In this document: piece by piece, positions 26,377-36,795 of the stretch
How the letters are laid out: every line of letters begins with the position of its first letter
How positions within the stretch are numbered: position 1 is the stretch's first letter
NCBI RefSeq assembly: GCF_030036535.1
Contig: NZ_CP080387.1
Coordinates: 992,001-1,056,000, forward strand
Direction of reading: 5' to 3'
DNA from: Agrobacterium cucumeris
GTDB taxonomy: Bacteria; Pseudomonadota; Alphaproteobacteria; Rhizobiales; Rhizobiaceae
DNA length: 64,000 nucleotides
The notes under the pieces: model-generated
Told to the model about the DNA's origin: nothing
Databases searched by the model: none
The model's input: the letters and a program-made list of their open reading frames with translations, nothing else
Made by a program: the position numbers and the translations under genes

Positions 26377-28374
26377 ATGATCTACAAGGCTATCGTCTTT
26401 CTTCCACTGATCGGCTTCCTGATCGCCGGCCTGTTCGGCCGCTCGATCGGCGCCAAGGCGTCGGAATATGTCACCACCGGTCTGATGATCGTGGTCGCCA
26501 TCCTGTCGTGGATCGTCTTCTTCACCGTGGCACTCGCCCATGGCGAGCCGGGCGAGGTGATCAAGGTTACTGTCTTGCGCTGGATCCAGTCCGGCGGCAT
26601 CGACGTCGAATGGGCTTTCCGCATCGATACGCTGACGGCCGTCATGTTCGTCGTGGTCAACACGGTCTCGACGCTCGTGCACCTTTATTCGATCGGATAC
26701 ATGCACCACGATCCGCATCGTCCGCGCTTCTTTGCCTATCTGTCGCTCTTCACCTTCGCCATGCTGATGCTGGTGACCTCTGACAACCTGCTGCAGATGT
26801 TCTTCGGCTGGGAAGGCGTGGGTCTGGCGTCCTATCTGCTGATCGGCTTCTGGTTCAAGAAACCTTCGGCTTCTGCAGCCGCCATGAAGGCCTTCATCGT
26901 CAACCGCGTCGGTGACTTCGGCTTCATCCTCGGCATTTCCGGCGTCTTCGTGCTGTTCGGTTCGATCAATCTCGAAACCGTCTTTGCTGCCGCCAGCACC
27001 TATCTGCCGGCCGAAGGTGCTGCTTCCAGCGAAACCGTCATCAACCTGTTCGGCATGCAGCTGGACAAGGCCAATGCTATAACGGGCGTCTGCCTGCTGC
27101 TCTTCATGGGCGCCATGGGTAAATCGGCGCAGTTCCTGCTGCACACCTGGCTGCCGGACGCGATGGAAGGCCCGACCCCGGTGTCTGCCCTCATTCACGC
27201 CGCAACCATGGTCACGGCCGGCGTCTTCCTCGTCGCCCGCATGTCGCCGCTGTTTGAGCTGTCGCCGGATGCGCTGACCGTCGTGACGCTGATCGGTGCG
27301 ATCACCGCCTTCTTCGCGGCAACCGTCGGCCTCGTGCAGAACGACATCAAGCGCGTGATTGCCTATTCGACCTGCTCGCAGCTCGGTTACATGTTCGTGG
27401 CGCTCGGCGTCGGCGCTTATGGCGCTGCCGTATTCCACCTCTTCACGCACGCCTTCTTCAAGGCCCTGCTGTTCTTGTGCGCCGGCTCGGTCATCCATGC
27501 CGTCGATGGCGAGCAGGACATGCGTTACATGGGTGGCCTGCGCAAGCATATCCCCATCACCTTCTGGACCATGACCGTTGGCACTCTGGCGCTGACCGGC
27601 GTCGGTATTCCGGGCACGATGATCGGTTTTGCCGGCTTCTTCTCGAAGGACGTCATCATCGAATCCGCTTACGCGTCCCATTCGGTTCTGTCCGGTTTCG
27701 CCTTCACGCTGCTGGTCATCGCCGCGCTGTTCACCAGCTTCTATTCCTGGCGTCTGGCTTTCATGACCTTCTTCGGCAAGCCGCGCGCATCTGCCGACGT
27801 CATGCACCATGTGCATGAATCGCCGATGGTCATGCTGATCCCGCTTTTCATCCTCACGGTTGGCGCGATCTTTGCCGGTGTTGCCTTCGAAGGTTATTTC
27901 TTCGGCCACGAATATGCCGAGTTCTGGAAGGGCGCTCTGTTCACGCTTCCGGAAAATGAAATCCTCGAGGAATTCCACCACGTGCCGCTGTGGGTGAAGT
28001 GGAGCCCGTTCTTCGCCATGGCTCTTGGTTTCGTGACCGCCTGGTACATGTACATCAAGTCGCCGGAGACGCCAAAGCGTCTGGCAGCGACCCATCGCGG
28101 CCTCTACCAGTTCCTCTTGAACAAGTGGTACTTCGACGAACTCTATGACTTCCTCTTCGTACGTTCCGCAAAGGCGCTCGGCCGCTTCCTGTGGAAGAAG
28201 GGCGACGTCGCCGTCATCGACCATTATGGACCGAACGGCATTGCAGCGCGTGTGGTTGACGTGACCAACCGCATGGTCCGCCTGCAATCCGGTTACCTCT
28301 ATCATTATGCCTTTGCGATGCTGATCGGCATCGCGGCGCTTGTCACCTGGATGATGCTCGGGAGTGCCCTCTGA
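26377..28374 (+). CDS. nuoL: NADH-quinone oxidoreductase subunit L
   Basis: A 665-residue antiporter-like proton-pumping subunit, including the long C-terminal lateral helix. Key elements are [16 protein letters not shown], the discontinuous-helix region [21 protein letters not shown] and SKDVIIE. It starts 7 bp after nuoK and its TGA overlaps the nuoM ATG (TGATG). Confidence 0.98.
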   Translation: MIYKAIVFLPLIGFLIAGLFGRSIGAKASEYVTTGLMIVVAILSWIVFFTVALAHGEPGEVIKVTVLRWIQSGGIDVEWAFRIDTLTAVMFVVVNTVSTLVHLYSIGYMHHDPHRPRFFAYLSLFTFAMLMLVTSDNLLQMFFGWEGVGLASYLLIGFWFKKPSASAAAMKAFIVNRVGDFGFILGISGVFVLFGSINLETVFAAASTYLPAEGAASSETVINLFGMQLDKANAITGVCLLLFMGAMGKSAQFLLHTWLPDAMEGPTPVSALIHAATMVTAGVFLVARMSPLFELSPDALTVVTLIGAITAFFAATVGLVQNDIKRVIAYSTCSQLGYMFVALGVGAYGAAVFHLFTHAFFKALLFLCAGSVIHAVDGEQDMRYMGGLRKHIPITFWTMTVGTLALTGVGIPGTMIGFAGFFSKDVIIESAYASHSVLSGFAFTLLVIAALFTSFYSWRLAFMTFFGKPRASADVMHHVHESPMVMLIPLFILTVGAIFAGVAFEGYFFGHEYAEFWKGALFTLPENEILEEFHHVPLWVKWSPFFAMALGFVTAWYMYIKSPETPKRLAATHRGLYQFLLNKWYFDELYDFLFVRSAKALGRFLWKKGDVAVIDHYGPNGIAARVVDVTNRMVRLQSGYLYHYAFAMLIGIAALVTWMMLGSAL

Positions 28375-29885
28375 TGACCGATTGGCCTATTCTTTCAACG
28401 GTCACCTTTCTGCCGCTCGTCGGCGTGGTGCTCCTGCTGCTGACAAATGAGAACGGTCCTTATGGTCGCCGCAACATTCTCAATGTCTCGCTGCTGACGA
28501 CCGTTTTCACCTTCCTCGTGTCGCTGTTCATCTGGATCGGTTTCGACAATTCGAATCCCGGTTTCCAGATGGTCGAAAAACACGCCTGGTTCGGCAACAT
28601 CGCCGCCTATCATCTGGGTGTCGACGGCATCTCCATGCTGTTCGTCATCCTCACCACCTTCCTCATGCCCTTCTGCGTGCTGGCAAGCTGGGAATCGATC
28701 GAGAAGCGCGTCAAGGAATACATGATCGCCTTCCTGCTTCTGGAAGTCGTCATGATCGGCGTCTTCGTGGCGCTGGATACGGTTCTCTTCTACGTCTTCT
28801 TCGAAGCGACGCTGATCCCGATGTTCATCATCATCGGCGTCTGGGGCGGCAAGGATCGCGTTTACGCATCCTACAAATTCTTCCTCTACACGCTGCTCGG
28901 CTCGGTTCTGACCATGCTTGCCATCATGGCGATGTACTGGCAGTCCGGCACGACCGACATGACCGAACTGTTGAAATACGGCTTCCCCGCCGGCATGCAG
29001 ACCTGGCTTTGGCTTGCCTGTTTTGCAGCCTTCTCGGTGAAGATGCCGATGTGGCCGGTACACACCTGGCTGCCCGACGCCCACGTTCAGGCGCCGACCG
29101 CTGGCTCCGTCATTCTTGCCGGCGTCATGCTGAAGCTCGGCGGTTACGGTTTCATCCGCTTCTCGCTGTCGATGTTCCCGCTGGCTTCGGATTATTTCGC
29201 TCCCTTCGTCTTCACGCTGTCGGTTCTCGCCATCATCTACACCTCGCTGGTGGCGATGATGCAGGACGACATCAAGAAGCTGATCGCCTATTCTTCCGTC
29301 GCCCACATGGGTTACGTGACAATGGGCATCTTTGCCGCCAACGTTCAGGGCGTGCAGGGCGCGATCTTCCAGATGCTGTCGCACGGTATCGTGTCTGGCG
29401 CGCTCTTCCTCTGCGTCGGCGTTGTCTATGACCGGCTGCATACCCGCGAGATTTCCGCCTATGGTGGTCTCGTCAACAACATGCCGAAATATGCCGTCGC
29501 CTTCATGATCTTCACCATGGCCAATGTCGGTCTGCCCGGCACCTCCGGCTTCGTTGGTGAATTCCTGACCCTGGTCGGCGTCTTCCGTGCCAACACGCTG
29601 GTCGCACTGTTTGCGGCAACCGGTGTCATCCTCTCGGCAGCCTATGCGCTGTGGCTTTACCGCCGCGTGATCTTCGGTGCGCTCGAGAAGGAAAGCCTGA
29701 AGTCGATGCTCGATCTGTCAACCCGCGAAAAGGTCATCCTTTATCCGCTGGTTGCGCTGACGATCTTCTTCGGTGTCTATCCGGCACCGGTGTTCGATGC
29801 GACAGCCGCATCGGTCGATCTTCTGGTAAACAACTATTCGGCTGCATTGCAGGCGGCGCAAAATGTTGCGCTCTCTATGAATTGA
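28374..29885 (+). CDS. nuoM: NADH-quinone oxidoreductase subunit M
   Basis: A 503-residue antiporter-like proton pump. Marks include [18 protein letters not shown] with the conserved transmembrane glutamate and [21 protein letters not shown]. It overlaps nuoL by one base. About 14 hydrophobic segments. Confidence 0.98.
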   Translation: MTDWPILSTVTFLPLVGVVLLLLTNENGPYGRRNILNVSLLTTVFTFLVSLFIWIGFDNSNPGFQMVEKHAWFGNIAAYHLGVDGISMLFVILTTFLMPFCVLASWESIEKRVKEYMIAFLLLEVVMIGVFVALDTVLFYVFFEATLIPMFIIIGVWGGKDRVYASYKFFLYTLLGSVLTMLAIMAMYWQSGTTDMTELLKYGFPAGMQTWLWLACFAAFSVKMPMWPVHTWLPDAHVQAPTAGSVILAGVMLKLGGYGFIRFSLSMFPLASDYFAPFVFTLSVLAIIYTSLVAMMQDDIKKLIAYSSVAHMGYVTMGIFAANVQGVQGAIFQMLSHGIVSGALFLCVGVVYDRLHTREISAYGGLVNNMPKYAVAFMIFTMANVGLPGTSGFVGEFLTLVGVFRANTLVALFAATGVILSAAYALWLYRRVIFGALEKESLKSMLDLSTREKVILYPLVALTIFFGVYPAPVFDATAASVDLLVNNYSAALQAAQNVALSMN

Positions 29886-29903
29886 CGACAGGACCCGTTG
29901 GAC

Positions 29904-31346
29904 ATGACCGCTGAAATCCTTTTTGCCAGTCTGCACATTGCGACGCCCGAGCTGATCCTTGCGGTCGGCGCGCTGGCGCTGCTCATGATTGGCGTCTTCT
30001 CGGGCGACAAGTCGACAACGACGGTAACCGGCCTTGCCGTTGCCCTCCTGCTCGTCGTCGGTCTCTGGATCATTTTCGCCCCGGCGTCGGGCGTTGCCTT
30101 CGGCGGTGTCTACATCGCCGATTCCTTCGGCAATTTCATGAAGGTGCTGGCGCTGATCGGCTCCATCACCGCCATGATCCTCGCTGTCGGCCAGGGCCGC
30201 TTCGAGCCGATCGGTCGTTTCGAATATCCGGTGCTTCTGGTTCTCGCGACGCTGGGCATCCTGCTGATGATCTCGGCCAACAACCTGATCTCGCTCTACA
30301 TGGCGCTGGAACTGCAGTCGCTGGCGCTTTACGTCGTCTGCGCCATCAACCGTGAAAGCCTGCGCTCCACGGAAGCTGGCCTGAAGTACTTCGTTCTCGG
30401 CGCGCTGTCCTCCGGCATGCTGCTTTACGGTATGTCGCTGGTCTATGGTTTCACCGGCAATACCGGCTTTAGTGAAATCGCCCAGGTTCTGGCGTCGGAA
30501 ACCCGTTCGCTCGGCCTCGTCTTCGGTCTGGTCTTTGTTCTCGCCGGCCTTGCATTCAAGATTTCGGCCGTGCCGTTCCACATGTGGACGCCGGATGTTT
30601 ATGAAGGTGCGCCGACCCCGGTCACCGCCTTCCTCTCGGCGGCACCCAAGATCGGCGCCATGGCGATCTTCGTGCGCATCGTCGTTGACGCTTTCCAGCC
30701 GGTCTTTGCCGACTGGCAGCAGATCGTCGTTTTCATCTCCATCGCTTCGATGCTGCTCGGCTCGTTTGCCGCGATCGGCCAGAAGAACATCAAGCGCCTG
30801 ATGGCCTATTCCTCCATCGGTCACATGGGTTATGCGCTGGTCGGTCTTGCCGCTGGCACGCAGGCAGGCATTTCGGGCGTCATTCTCTACATGACCATCT
30901 ACATGGTCATGACGCTCGGCACCTTCGCCTGCATTCTCTCCATGCGCCGCAAGGAAATCGGCAATGTCGAAAATGTCGAGGATCTGGCCGGGCTTTCGTC
31001 CACCAACCCCTTCATGGCGGTGGTTCTGACGATCCTGATGTTCTCGCTTGCCGGCATTCCGCCGCTCGCCGGCTTCTTCGGCAAATATTACGTCTTCCTT
31101 GCTGCGATCGAAGCCAAGCTCTATCCGCTGGCCGTCATCGGTGTGATCGGCTCGGTGGTCGGCGCTTATTATTATATCCGCATTGTCAAGGTCATGTGGT
31201 TTGATGAAGCCAAGGGCAGCTTCGAGCGTCCGGCGGGCGAACTGAAGGTGGTTTATGCGCTTTCGGGTCTGTTCGTTGTCGCTTTCGTCGTCTTTGGCGG
31301 TGCGCTTGGCAATGCCGTCACGGTTGCAGCAAAGACGTTCTTTTGA
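29904..31346 (+). CDS. nuoN: NADH-quinone oxidoreductase subunit N
   Basis: A 480-residue antiporter-like subunit, last of the nuo cluster. [19 protein letters not shown] carries the conserved glutamate, and [20 protein letters not shown] is the discontinuous helix signature. I prefer ATG 29904 over a TTG two codons upstream because it follows ACAGGACCC spacing. Its stop overlaps the possible TTG start of birA. Confidence 0.97.
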   Translation: MTAEILFASLHIATPELILAVGALALLMIGVFSGDKSTTTVTGLAVALLLVVGLWIIFAPASGVAFGGVYIADSFGNFMKVLALIGSITAMILAVGQGRFEPIGRFEYPVLLVLATLGILLMISANNLISLYMALELQSLALYVVCAINRESLRSTEAGLKYFVLGALSSGMLLYGMSLVYGFTGNTGFSEIAQVLASETRSLGLVFGLVFVLAGLAFKISAVPFHMWTPDVYEGAPTPVTAFLSAAPKIGAMAIFVRIVVDAFQPVFADWQQIVVFISIASMLLGSFAAIGQKNIKRLMAYSSIGHMGYALVGLAAGTQAGISGVILYMTIYMVMTLGTFACILSMRRKEIGNVENVEDLAGLSSTNPFMAVVLTILMFSLAGIPPLAGFFGKYYVFLAAIEAKLYPLAVIGVIGSVVGAYYYIRIVKVMWFDEAKGSFERPAGELKVVYALSGLFVVAFVVFGGALGNAVTVAAKTFF

Positions 31347-32113
31347 TCGATACGCCGCGGCATACGGGCCGGATGTCCATCGATGACTTCCGGCACGAGG
31401 CGATGGCGGAAACGCCATCGACCAACATCGAATGTTTCGCCCGTGCAAGGGCGGGCGATGGCGGCAATCTGTGGGTTACCGCCATCCGCCAGACCGGCGG
31501 GCGCGGGCGTCGCGGCCGGCCATGGGTCTCCGAACCCGGTAATCTCTACGCCTCGCTCCTCCTCATCGATCCTGCGCCGATGGACCGTATCGGCTCTTTG
31601 CCGCTTGCCTTTGCACTGGCTGTCTATCGCGCCATCCGCGCGGTCTTGCCGACAGGCGGCGCGCCGCTTGAGATCAAATGGCCGAACGACGTGCTGATTG
31701 GCCGTCAGAAAACCTGCGGCATTTTGATGGAAGCGGAGCTTCTGCCGGATGGGCGGCGGGCAATCGTCATCGGCATCGGTATCAATATCGCCCATAAGCC
31801 GGATAATCCGCTTTATCCCGTCACCATGCTGTCCGAACACGGCGCTTCCTGCTCTGCCGATGAGCTTTTCGCGCATCTCTTTCGGGAAACGGCGGATGTG
31901 CTGCGAGATTGGGATGAGGGCAGGGGCGTCGCCGGTGTCATGGCTGGCTGGCGGGAGGCTGCCTGCGGTATCGGCGAACATATCACCGTCAATTTCCCGG
32001 ATCGTTCGATCGGCGGGCGTTTCGTCGGAATTGATGATAATGGTTATCTGCTGCTGGACGAGGACGAGGGCGCAAGGCGCTCCATTGCAGCCGGCGACGT
32101 GTTTTTTGGATGA
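31343..32113 (+). CDS. birA: Biotin--[acetyl-CoA-carboxylase] ligase, monofunctional
   Basis: A 246-256-residue biotin protein ligase that attaches biotin to the carboxylase carrier protein. The biotin/ATP loop [20 protein letters not shown] and the lysine motif [18 protein letters not shown] are intact. The N-terminal helix-turn-helix of E. coli BirA is missing, so it does not itself repress the bio operon. The start is uncertain: TTG 31343 overlaps the nuoN stop by two bases; ATG 31373 would give 246 residues. It is likely transcribed with nuo. Confidence 0.93.
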   Translation: MIDTPRHTGRMSIDDFRHEAMAETPSTNIECFARARAGDGGNLWVTAIRQTGGRGRRGRPWVSEPGNLYASLLLIDPAPMDRIGSLPLAFALAVYRAIRAVLPTGGAPLEIKWPNDVLIGRQKTCGILMEAELLPDGRRAIVIGIGINIAHKPDNPLYPVTMLSEHGASCSADELFAHLFRETADVLRDWDEGRGVAGVMAGWREAACGIGEHITVNFPDRSIGGRFVGIDDNGYLLLDEDEGARRSIAAGDVFFG

Positions 32114-32129
32114 GGTGAACGGTGCGGCT

Positions 32130-32261
32130 TTATAAAATGCCGCGCCGAACCCGATCCCACAGGTTGGAGTTTTCCTGCAGCTCATAAAAAGCAGGATGGC
32201 AGACCGGCTCCGCATCGGCCCGGTCGATCAGATGGTTCAACAGGTCCGATGCTGCAAACAT
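32130..32261 (-). CDS. Possible 43-residue protein opposite the rnj leader
   Basis: A minus-strand frame from ATG 32261 to TAA with natural-looking codon use. It begins MFAASDLLNHLIDRADAEPV and ends LWDRVRRGIL, a helical, charged, soluble-looking sequence. It could be a small gene or the remnant of a longer one (the frame stays open a further 20 codons upstream). It lies antisense in the 207-bp gap between birA and rnj. No family recognised, and no clear ribosome binding site. Confidence 0.25.
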   Translation of the reverse strand: MFAASDLLNHLIDRADAEPVCHPAFYELQENSNLWDRVRRGIL

Positions 32262-32320
32262 GCGCGGGGCGCGGCAAAGTGCCGTCGTCCACACGCGCTC
32301 GTGAATGGATAAAAAGAACA

Positions 32321-33988
32321 ATGGCTAAACAGGACGAACTGGTCTTCCTGCCGCTTGGCGGCGTCGGTGAAATCGGCATGAATCTGGCGCTTTACGGATA
32401 CGGTCCGGCAGGCAAGCGCGAATGGATCATGGTGGATTGCGGCGTGACCTTTGCCGGTCTCGATCTGCCGGGTGTCGATCTGGTGTTGCCTGACATCACG
32501 TATATCGCCGAGCAGAAGAAAAACCTCAAAGGCATCATCATCACCCACGCCCATGAGGATCACTACGGCGCGCTGAACGATCTGTGGCCGGGCCTCAACG
32601 TGCCGGTCTATGCCTCGGGTTTCACCGCCGGCATGCTGGAAGCCAAGCGCGCCTATGAAGGCAGCCGCGCCGAAATTCCGATCACTCCCTTCAAGGCGGG
32701 CGACCGCATCAATGTTGGTCCGTTCGAAATCGAGGCCGTCGGCGTCAATCACTCCATCCCGGAGCCAATGTCGCTGGTCATCCGCACGCCGCTCGGCAAT
32801 CTCATCCATACCGGCGACTGGAAAATCGATGAGGCTCCGTCGCTCGGGCCGTTGACGGATGAGGCCCGTTTCCGCGCCATCGGCGAAGAGGGCGTGCTGG
32901 CGCTGATGTGCGACAGCACCAACTCGGTACGCGATGGCGTGTCGCCTTCCGAACACGAGGTTTCCGAAGGCCTGCGCCAGATCATTGAAAATGCCGAGGG
33001 CCGTGTCGCCGTTACCACCTTCTCCTCCAATGTCGGGCGTATCCGCTCGATTGCCCAGGCGGCAGAGGCGGCGGGCCGTGAGGTGCTGCTGCTTGGCTCG
33101 TCGCTGAAGCGCGTTGTCAACGTCTCGCAGGACCTCGGCATCATGGAAGGCATCCAGCCATTTCTGGCCGAAGACGAATATGGCTATATTCCACGCGACA
33201 AGGTGGTGCTGATTCTGACCGGTTCGCAGGGTGAACCGCGTGCCGCGCTTGCCAAGCTTTCGCGTGACGAGATGCGCAATGTGGCGCTCGCTTCCGGTGA
33301 CACGGTGGTGTTTTCCTCTCGCGCCATTCCCGGCAATGAAAAGGCCATCATCGATATCAAGAACGGGCTGATCGAGCAGGGCGTCCATATCATCACTGAC
33401 AATGAGGCTCTGGTCCACGTTTCCGGCCATCCACGCCGCAACGAGCTTCTGAAGATGTATGAGTGGACGAAGCCGCAGATCGTTGTGCCTGTCCATGGCG
33501 AGGCGGCGCATCTGGTGGCGCAGAAGGAACTGGCCGAGCAGGCCGGCATTTCGCAGGTGCCGAAGGTGCGCAACGGTAATATTCTGCGTCTGGCCCCCGG
33601 TCCTGCGGAAGTCATCGATGATGCGCCGCATGGCCGCGTCTTCAAGGACGGCAATCTCATCGGCGATATGGATGAGATGGGCATCAGCAATCGCCGCAAG
33701 CTGTCCTTCGCCGGTCACGTCTCCGTCAACGTGGTGCTGGACAGCCGTTACGACTTCCTCGGCGATCCCGATGTCGTGCCCTTCGGCCTGCCGGAATTCG
33801 ATGACGAGGGCGAGGACATGGAGGACACGCTTTACGACGCGGTTCTCGGTGCTGTGGAAAGCATTCCCCGCGCCCGTCGCAAGGATCTGGAACTGCTGCG
33901 TGAAGCGGTGCGCCGCGCCGTTCGCGCTGCTGCCAACCAGACCTGGGGCAAGAAGCCGATCGTAACGGTTTTTGTCACCAAGGTTTGA
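32321..33988 (+). CDS. rnj: Ribonuclease J
   Basis: A 555-residue metallo-beta-lactamase/beta-CASP nuclease with 5'-3' exo- and endoribonuclease activity on mRNA and rRNA precursors. Zinc ligands are in THAHEDHYGAL (His76, His78, Asp80, His81). Further motifs are HTGDWKID and the beta-CASP region around CDSTNS and TTFSSNVGRIRSI; VSGHPRRNEL follows. The start is ATG 32321 (MAKQDELVFLPLGGVGEIGMN); a longer frame has no similarity. Alphaproteobacteria commonly carry RNase J alongside RNase E. Confidence 0.95.
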   Translation: MAKQDELVFLPLGGVGEIGMNLALYGYGPAGKREWIMVDCGVTFAGLDLPGVDLVLPDITYIAEQKKNLKGIIITHAHEDHYGALNDLWPGLNVPVYASGFTAGMLEAKRAYEGSRAEIPITPFKAGDRINVGPFEIEAVGVNHSIPEPMSLVIRTPLGNLIHTGDWKIDEAPSLGPLTDEARFRAIGEEGVLALMCDSTNSVRDGVSPSEHEVSEGLRQIIENAEGRVAVTTFSSNVGRIRSIAQAAEAAGREVLLLGSSLKRVVNVSQDLGIMEGIQPFLAEDEYGYIPRDKVVLILTGSQGEPRAALAKLSRDEMRNVALASGDTVVFSSRAIPGNEKAIIDIKNGLIEQGVHIITDNEALVHVSGHPRRNELLKMYEWTKPQIVVPVHGEAAHLVAQKELAEQAGISQVPKVRNGNILRLAPGPAEVIDDAPHGRVFKDGNLIGDMDEMGISNRRKLSFAGHVSVNVVLDSRYDFLGDPDVVPFGLPEFDDEGEDMEDTLYDAVLGAVESIPRARRKDLELLREAVRRAVRAAANQTWGKKPIVTVFVTKV

Positions 33989-34040
33989 GCCGGAGTCGCG
34001 CAAGACTGATGTGTCGGGCGATCTGTGTCATCCGCACTCC

Positions 34041-34060
34041 GTCACCCCGGGCTTGTCCCA
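34041..34060. repeat. Fragment of an intergenic repeat
   Basis: GTCACCCCGGGCTTGTCCCA looks like one arm of the palindromic intergenic repeats common in Rhizobiales; the matching arm is not present, so it would be a decayed or truncated copy. A separate 7-bp hairpin (TGTCCGG/CCGGACA, 34065-34087) follows. Confidence 0.35.
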
Positions 34061-34139
34061 CTGCTGTCCGGTTTGAATTTCCGGACAGGCTGCAATCCCC
34101 TTGAAGTCGGTGGTGAAGGGTGAACATTCACTCAACGGC

Positions 34140-34217
34140 ATCCTCGGCCATGTGCCGAGGATCTAACGGCGCCGAATAATCAATATGTTGGCGGATCCTC
34201 GGGGCAGGCCCGAGGAT
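34140..34217. repeat. Twin-palindrome intergenic repeat element (RIME/Bru-RS-like)
   Basis: Two hairpins with near-identical arms: ATCCTCGGC/GCCGAGGAT (34140-34162) and ATCCTCGGG/CCCGAGGAT (34195-34217), joined by a 32-bp spacer. The layout resembles the RIME/Bru-RS class of intergenic mosaic elements of Rhizobiales. It lies in the 385-bp rnj-DUF1467 gap, in which no gene is seen. Confidence 0.6.
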
Positions 34218-34373
34218 GACGTCGGCACAATTGGCCTGACTTTTCTTCCCATTGGACGACGTCGCCAGCGCGGTTCTGTTCCTGCTTCCAAGGCTTTTTG
34301 CACTTCTTGCCGAGAAGTGATTCCGCTTTACGGATGAATGCGTTACAAGAAGCCCATTGTGCAGGAGGATCAC

Positions 34374-34643
34374 ATGCCGCTTCTTTCGGTCTTCGCCGTT
34401 TATTTCATCGTCTGGTGGACGGTGCTTTTTGTTGTGTTGCCGATTGGACTTCGCACCCAGGCGGAAGACGGCGATGTGGCGCTTGGCACCATTGCCAGCG
34501 CGCCATCCCGCTTCCGAGGCGGCCGCATCGTCCTGTGGACAACACTGATATCGGCGCTGATCTGTGGTGTGTGGTACGCCGGATCCTGGTGGTTCGGTTT
34601 CAGCCTTGATGATCTCCCGAGAATTGTCCCGGTTTACGACTGA
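34374..34643 (+). CDS. DUF1467 family small membrane protein
   Basis: An 89-residue inner membrane protein with two hydrophobic helices (residues ~4-24 and ~55-75). The motif YFIVWWTVLFVVLPIGLRTQ with EDGDVALGTIASAP is characteristic of DUF1467, found almost only in alphaproteobacteria next to proS or rnj. The ATG at 34374 follows an ideal AGGAGG, better than an in-frame ATG 12 codons upstream. Function unknown. Confidence 0.88.
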   Translation: MPLLSVFAVYFIVWWTVLFVVLPIGLRTQAEDGDVALGTIASAPSRFRGGRIVLWTTLISALICGVWYAGSWWFGFSLDDLPRIVPVYD

Positions 34644-34903
34644 AGTATCGAAGCTTGATTCCACTGCATTCGTGACCTGGAAAACGTGGCTCCGTCACGT
34701 TTGAAACGTATCGAATGCACTCCACCTTAAAACCGGGATGACTGAGAATAGGGCAGCACTATCCGTGTCGCTGCAAGGCGTATCCGCGGCTTGTCATATG
34801 GATGTCATCTCTGTCGTGCACACAGCATAAGCATATTGGACGGTTGATTCACCGTCACGATTTTACCGGAATAGTCCGCCGGGGCGTTGCCATGTGTTGA
34901 ATC

Positions 34904-35040
34904 AAAAAAAAACAAGGCCTTTCAGCCTTGTTTTCCAGGTTTCGCGTGATCTGTAACCGTTGCCGGGGCAGCGACGAGCGCGCCTAAGATCTGATCCTCC
35001 CAAGACTGACCGCGAAAATGACAAGAATTTAAACTTCTTG
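34904..35040 (-). ncRNA. Candidate small RNA upstream of proS (minus strand)
   Basis: Read on the minus strand, a 10-bp stem (34934-34925 with 34918-34909) is followed at once by nine T residues (34912-34904), a textbook intrinsic terminator. Yet no convincing protein-coding gene precedes it on that strand anywhere up to proS. The 5' end is not defined; ~35040 is a guess. As I recall, the Rhizobiales alpha-r45 sRNA family maps between a DUF1467-type gene and proS, so this may be its local member. On the plus strand the same hairpin has only four T residues. The rest of the 702-bp gap 34644-35345 shows no gene. Confidence 0.5.
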
Positions 35041-35345
35041 CCTCTTTTGTAAGCTAAAGCTAGCTCAATCACCCATGCTTGTCATCTCATTTTTTGCATA
35101 TTTGTTACAGTCGGCAAAAAATTCTCTGTGGTGCAATTTGTCGCACCGGATCAAGAATAATATTCCGGTCAAAGCGTTTTGACGCGAATTAGCTATCTCG
35201 AAAATGCCACGAAATCGCCTTCAACGCTCTTTTCATGGCGGGTTTTCTTCTTGGCGGGAAACGGCTATATCCGGCGCCAATATCCCTTTATTCGGGGCGA
35301 TTCCCGCGCCTTTGCGCGCCGTCGTCCACATCAATGGAAGCCGTC

Positions 35346-36668
35346 ATGCGTCTCAGCCGTTATTTCATGCCCATCCTGAAGGAAAATCCCAAGGAAGCGG
35401 AGATCGTCTCCCACCGCCTGATGTTGCGCGCAGGCATGATCCGGCAGCAATCGGCTGGCATTTATTCCTGGCTGCCGCTCGGCAAGCGCGTGCTGGACAA
35501 GGTCAACAGGATCATCCGTCAGGAGCAGGACCGTTCCGGCGCCATCGAGCTTCTGATGCCGACGCTGCAGACCGCCGAGCTCTGGCAGGAAAGCGGCCGT
35601 TATGACGATTACGGCAAGGAGATGCTGCGCATCAAGGACCGCCAGGACCGCCAGATGCTGTATGGCCCCACCAATGAGGAGATGATCACCGACATCTTCC
35701 GTTCCTATGTGAAGTCCTACAAGAACCTGCCGCTGAACCTTTACCATATCCAGCTGAAGTTCCGCGATGAAGTGCGTCCGCGTTTCGGCACCATGCGTTC
35801 GCGTGAGTTCCTGATGAAGGATGCCTATTCCTTCGACCTGACCAAGGAAGACGCGATCCACTCCTATAACAAGATGTTCGTGGCTTACCTGCGCACCTTC
35901 GAGCGCCTTGGCCTGCGCGCCATTCCCATGCGCGCCGATACCGGCCCGATCGGCGGCAATCACAGCCATGAATTCATCATCCTGGCCGATACCGGTGAAT
36001 CCGAGGTCTTCTGCCACAAGAGCTTCCTCGACCGTGCCATCCCGGCCGAAAACACCGACTTTGACGATGTCGCAGCCCTTCAGGGTGTATTCGATGAGTG
36101 GACGGCCGATTATGCCGCCACCTCCGAAATGCATGAAGAAGCAGCCTATGATGCCATTCCGGATGGTGAGCGTCTTTCCGCACGCGGTATCGAAGTTGGC
36201 CACATCTTCTATTTCGGCACCAAATATTCCGAGCCGATGGGTGCGAAAGTGCAGGGCAAGGACGGCAAGGAACATCCTGTCCACATGGGTTCCTATGGCA
36301 TTGGCCCGACACGCCTTGTTCCCGCCATCATTGAAGCATCGCATGATGAGAACGGAATCATCTGGCCGGCCTCCGTCGCGCCTTTTGATGTTGTTGTCAT
36401 CAACATGAAGGCTGGCGATGCGGCCTGTGATGCGGCTTGCGAAAAGCTGTATTATCAGCTCTCCAACGCCGGCAAGGATGTTCTTTACGACGATACCGAC
36501 GACCGTGCGGGCCAGAAGTTTGCCACCGCCGATCTGATCGGTGTGCCGATGCAGATCATCGTCGGCCCGCGTTCTGTTGCGAATGGCGAAGTCGAAGTGA
36601 AGGACCGCAAGACCGGTGAACGTGAAACCGTCACAATCGAGGCGGCAATGAACAAGGCGCTTGCCTAA
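35346..36668 (+). CDS. proS: Prolyl-tRNA synthetase
   Basis: A 440-residue class II synthetase of the short alphaproteobacterial type lacking the bacterial editing insertion. Class II motif 2 lies in [30 protein letters not shown] and motif 3 near [17 protein letters not shown]. The C-terminal anticodon-binding domain is intact. ATG 35346 is used; an upstream ATG four codons earlier and a longer frame are less family-like. A terminator follows. Confidence 0.96.
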   Translation: MRLSRYFMPILKENPKEAEIVSHRLMLRAGMIRQQSAGIYSWLPLGKRVLDKVNRIIRQEQDRSGAIELLMPTLQTAELWQESGRYDDYGKEMLRIKDRQDRQMLYGPTNEEMITDIFRSYVKSYKNLPLNLYHIQLKFRDEVRPRFGTMRSREFLMKDAYSFDLTKEDAIHSYNKMFVAYLRTFERLGLRAIPMRADTGPIGGNHSHEFIILADTGESEVFCHKSFLDRAIPAENTDFDDVAALQGVFDEWTADYAATSEMHEEAAYDAIPDGERLSARGIEVGHIFYFGTKYSEPMGAKVQGKDGKEHPVHMGSYGIGPTRLVPAIIEASHDENGIIWPASVAPFDVVVINMKAGDAACDAACEKLYYQLSNAGKDVLYDDTDDRAGQKFATADLIGVPMQIIVGPRSVANGEVEVKDRKTGERETVTIEAAMNKALA

Positions 36669-36685
36669 GCACGAACGGAAAGATG

Positions 36686-36719
36686 GGAGCGGCCTTCATG
36701 CGAAGACCGCTCCGGTTTT
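36686..36719 (+). terminator. Intrinsic terminator of proS
   Basis: A 12-bp stem with one mismatch (36686-36697 with 36702-36713), 4-nt loop, then GGTTTT. It begins 18 bp after the proS stop. Confidence 0.65.
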
Positions 36720-36795
36720 ATGGCGCAGGCGCCGTTACGATTGGGACCGATCTTTGGAAAAGACCGATCCTGCAGATTGAGATCAGGGAGACGAC

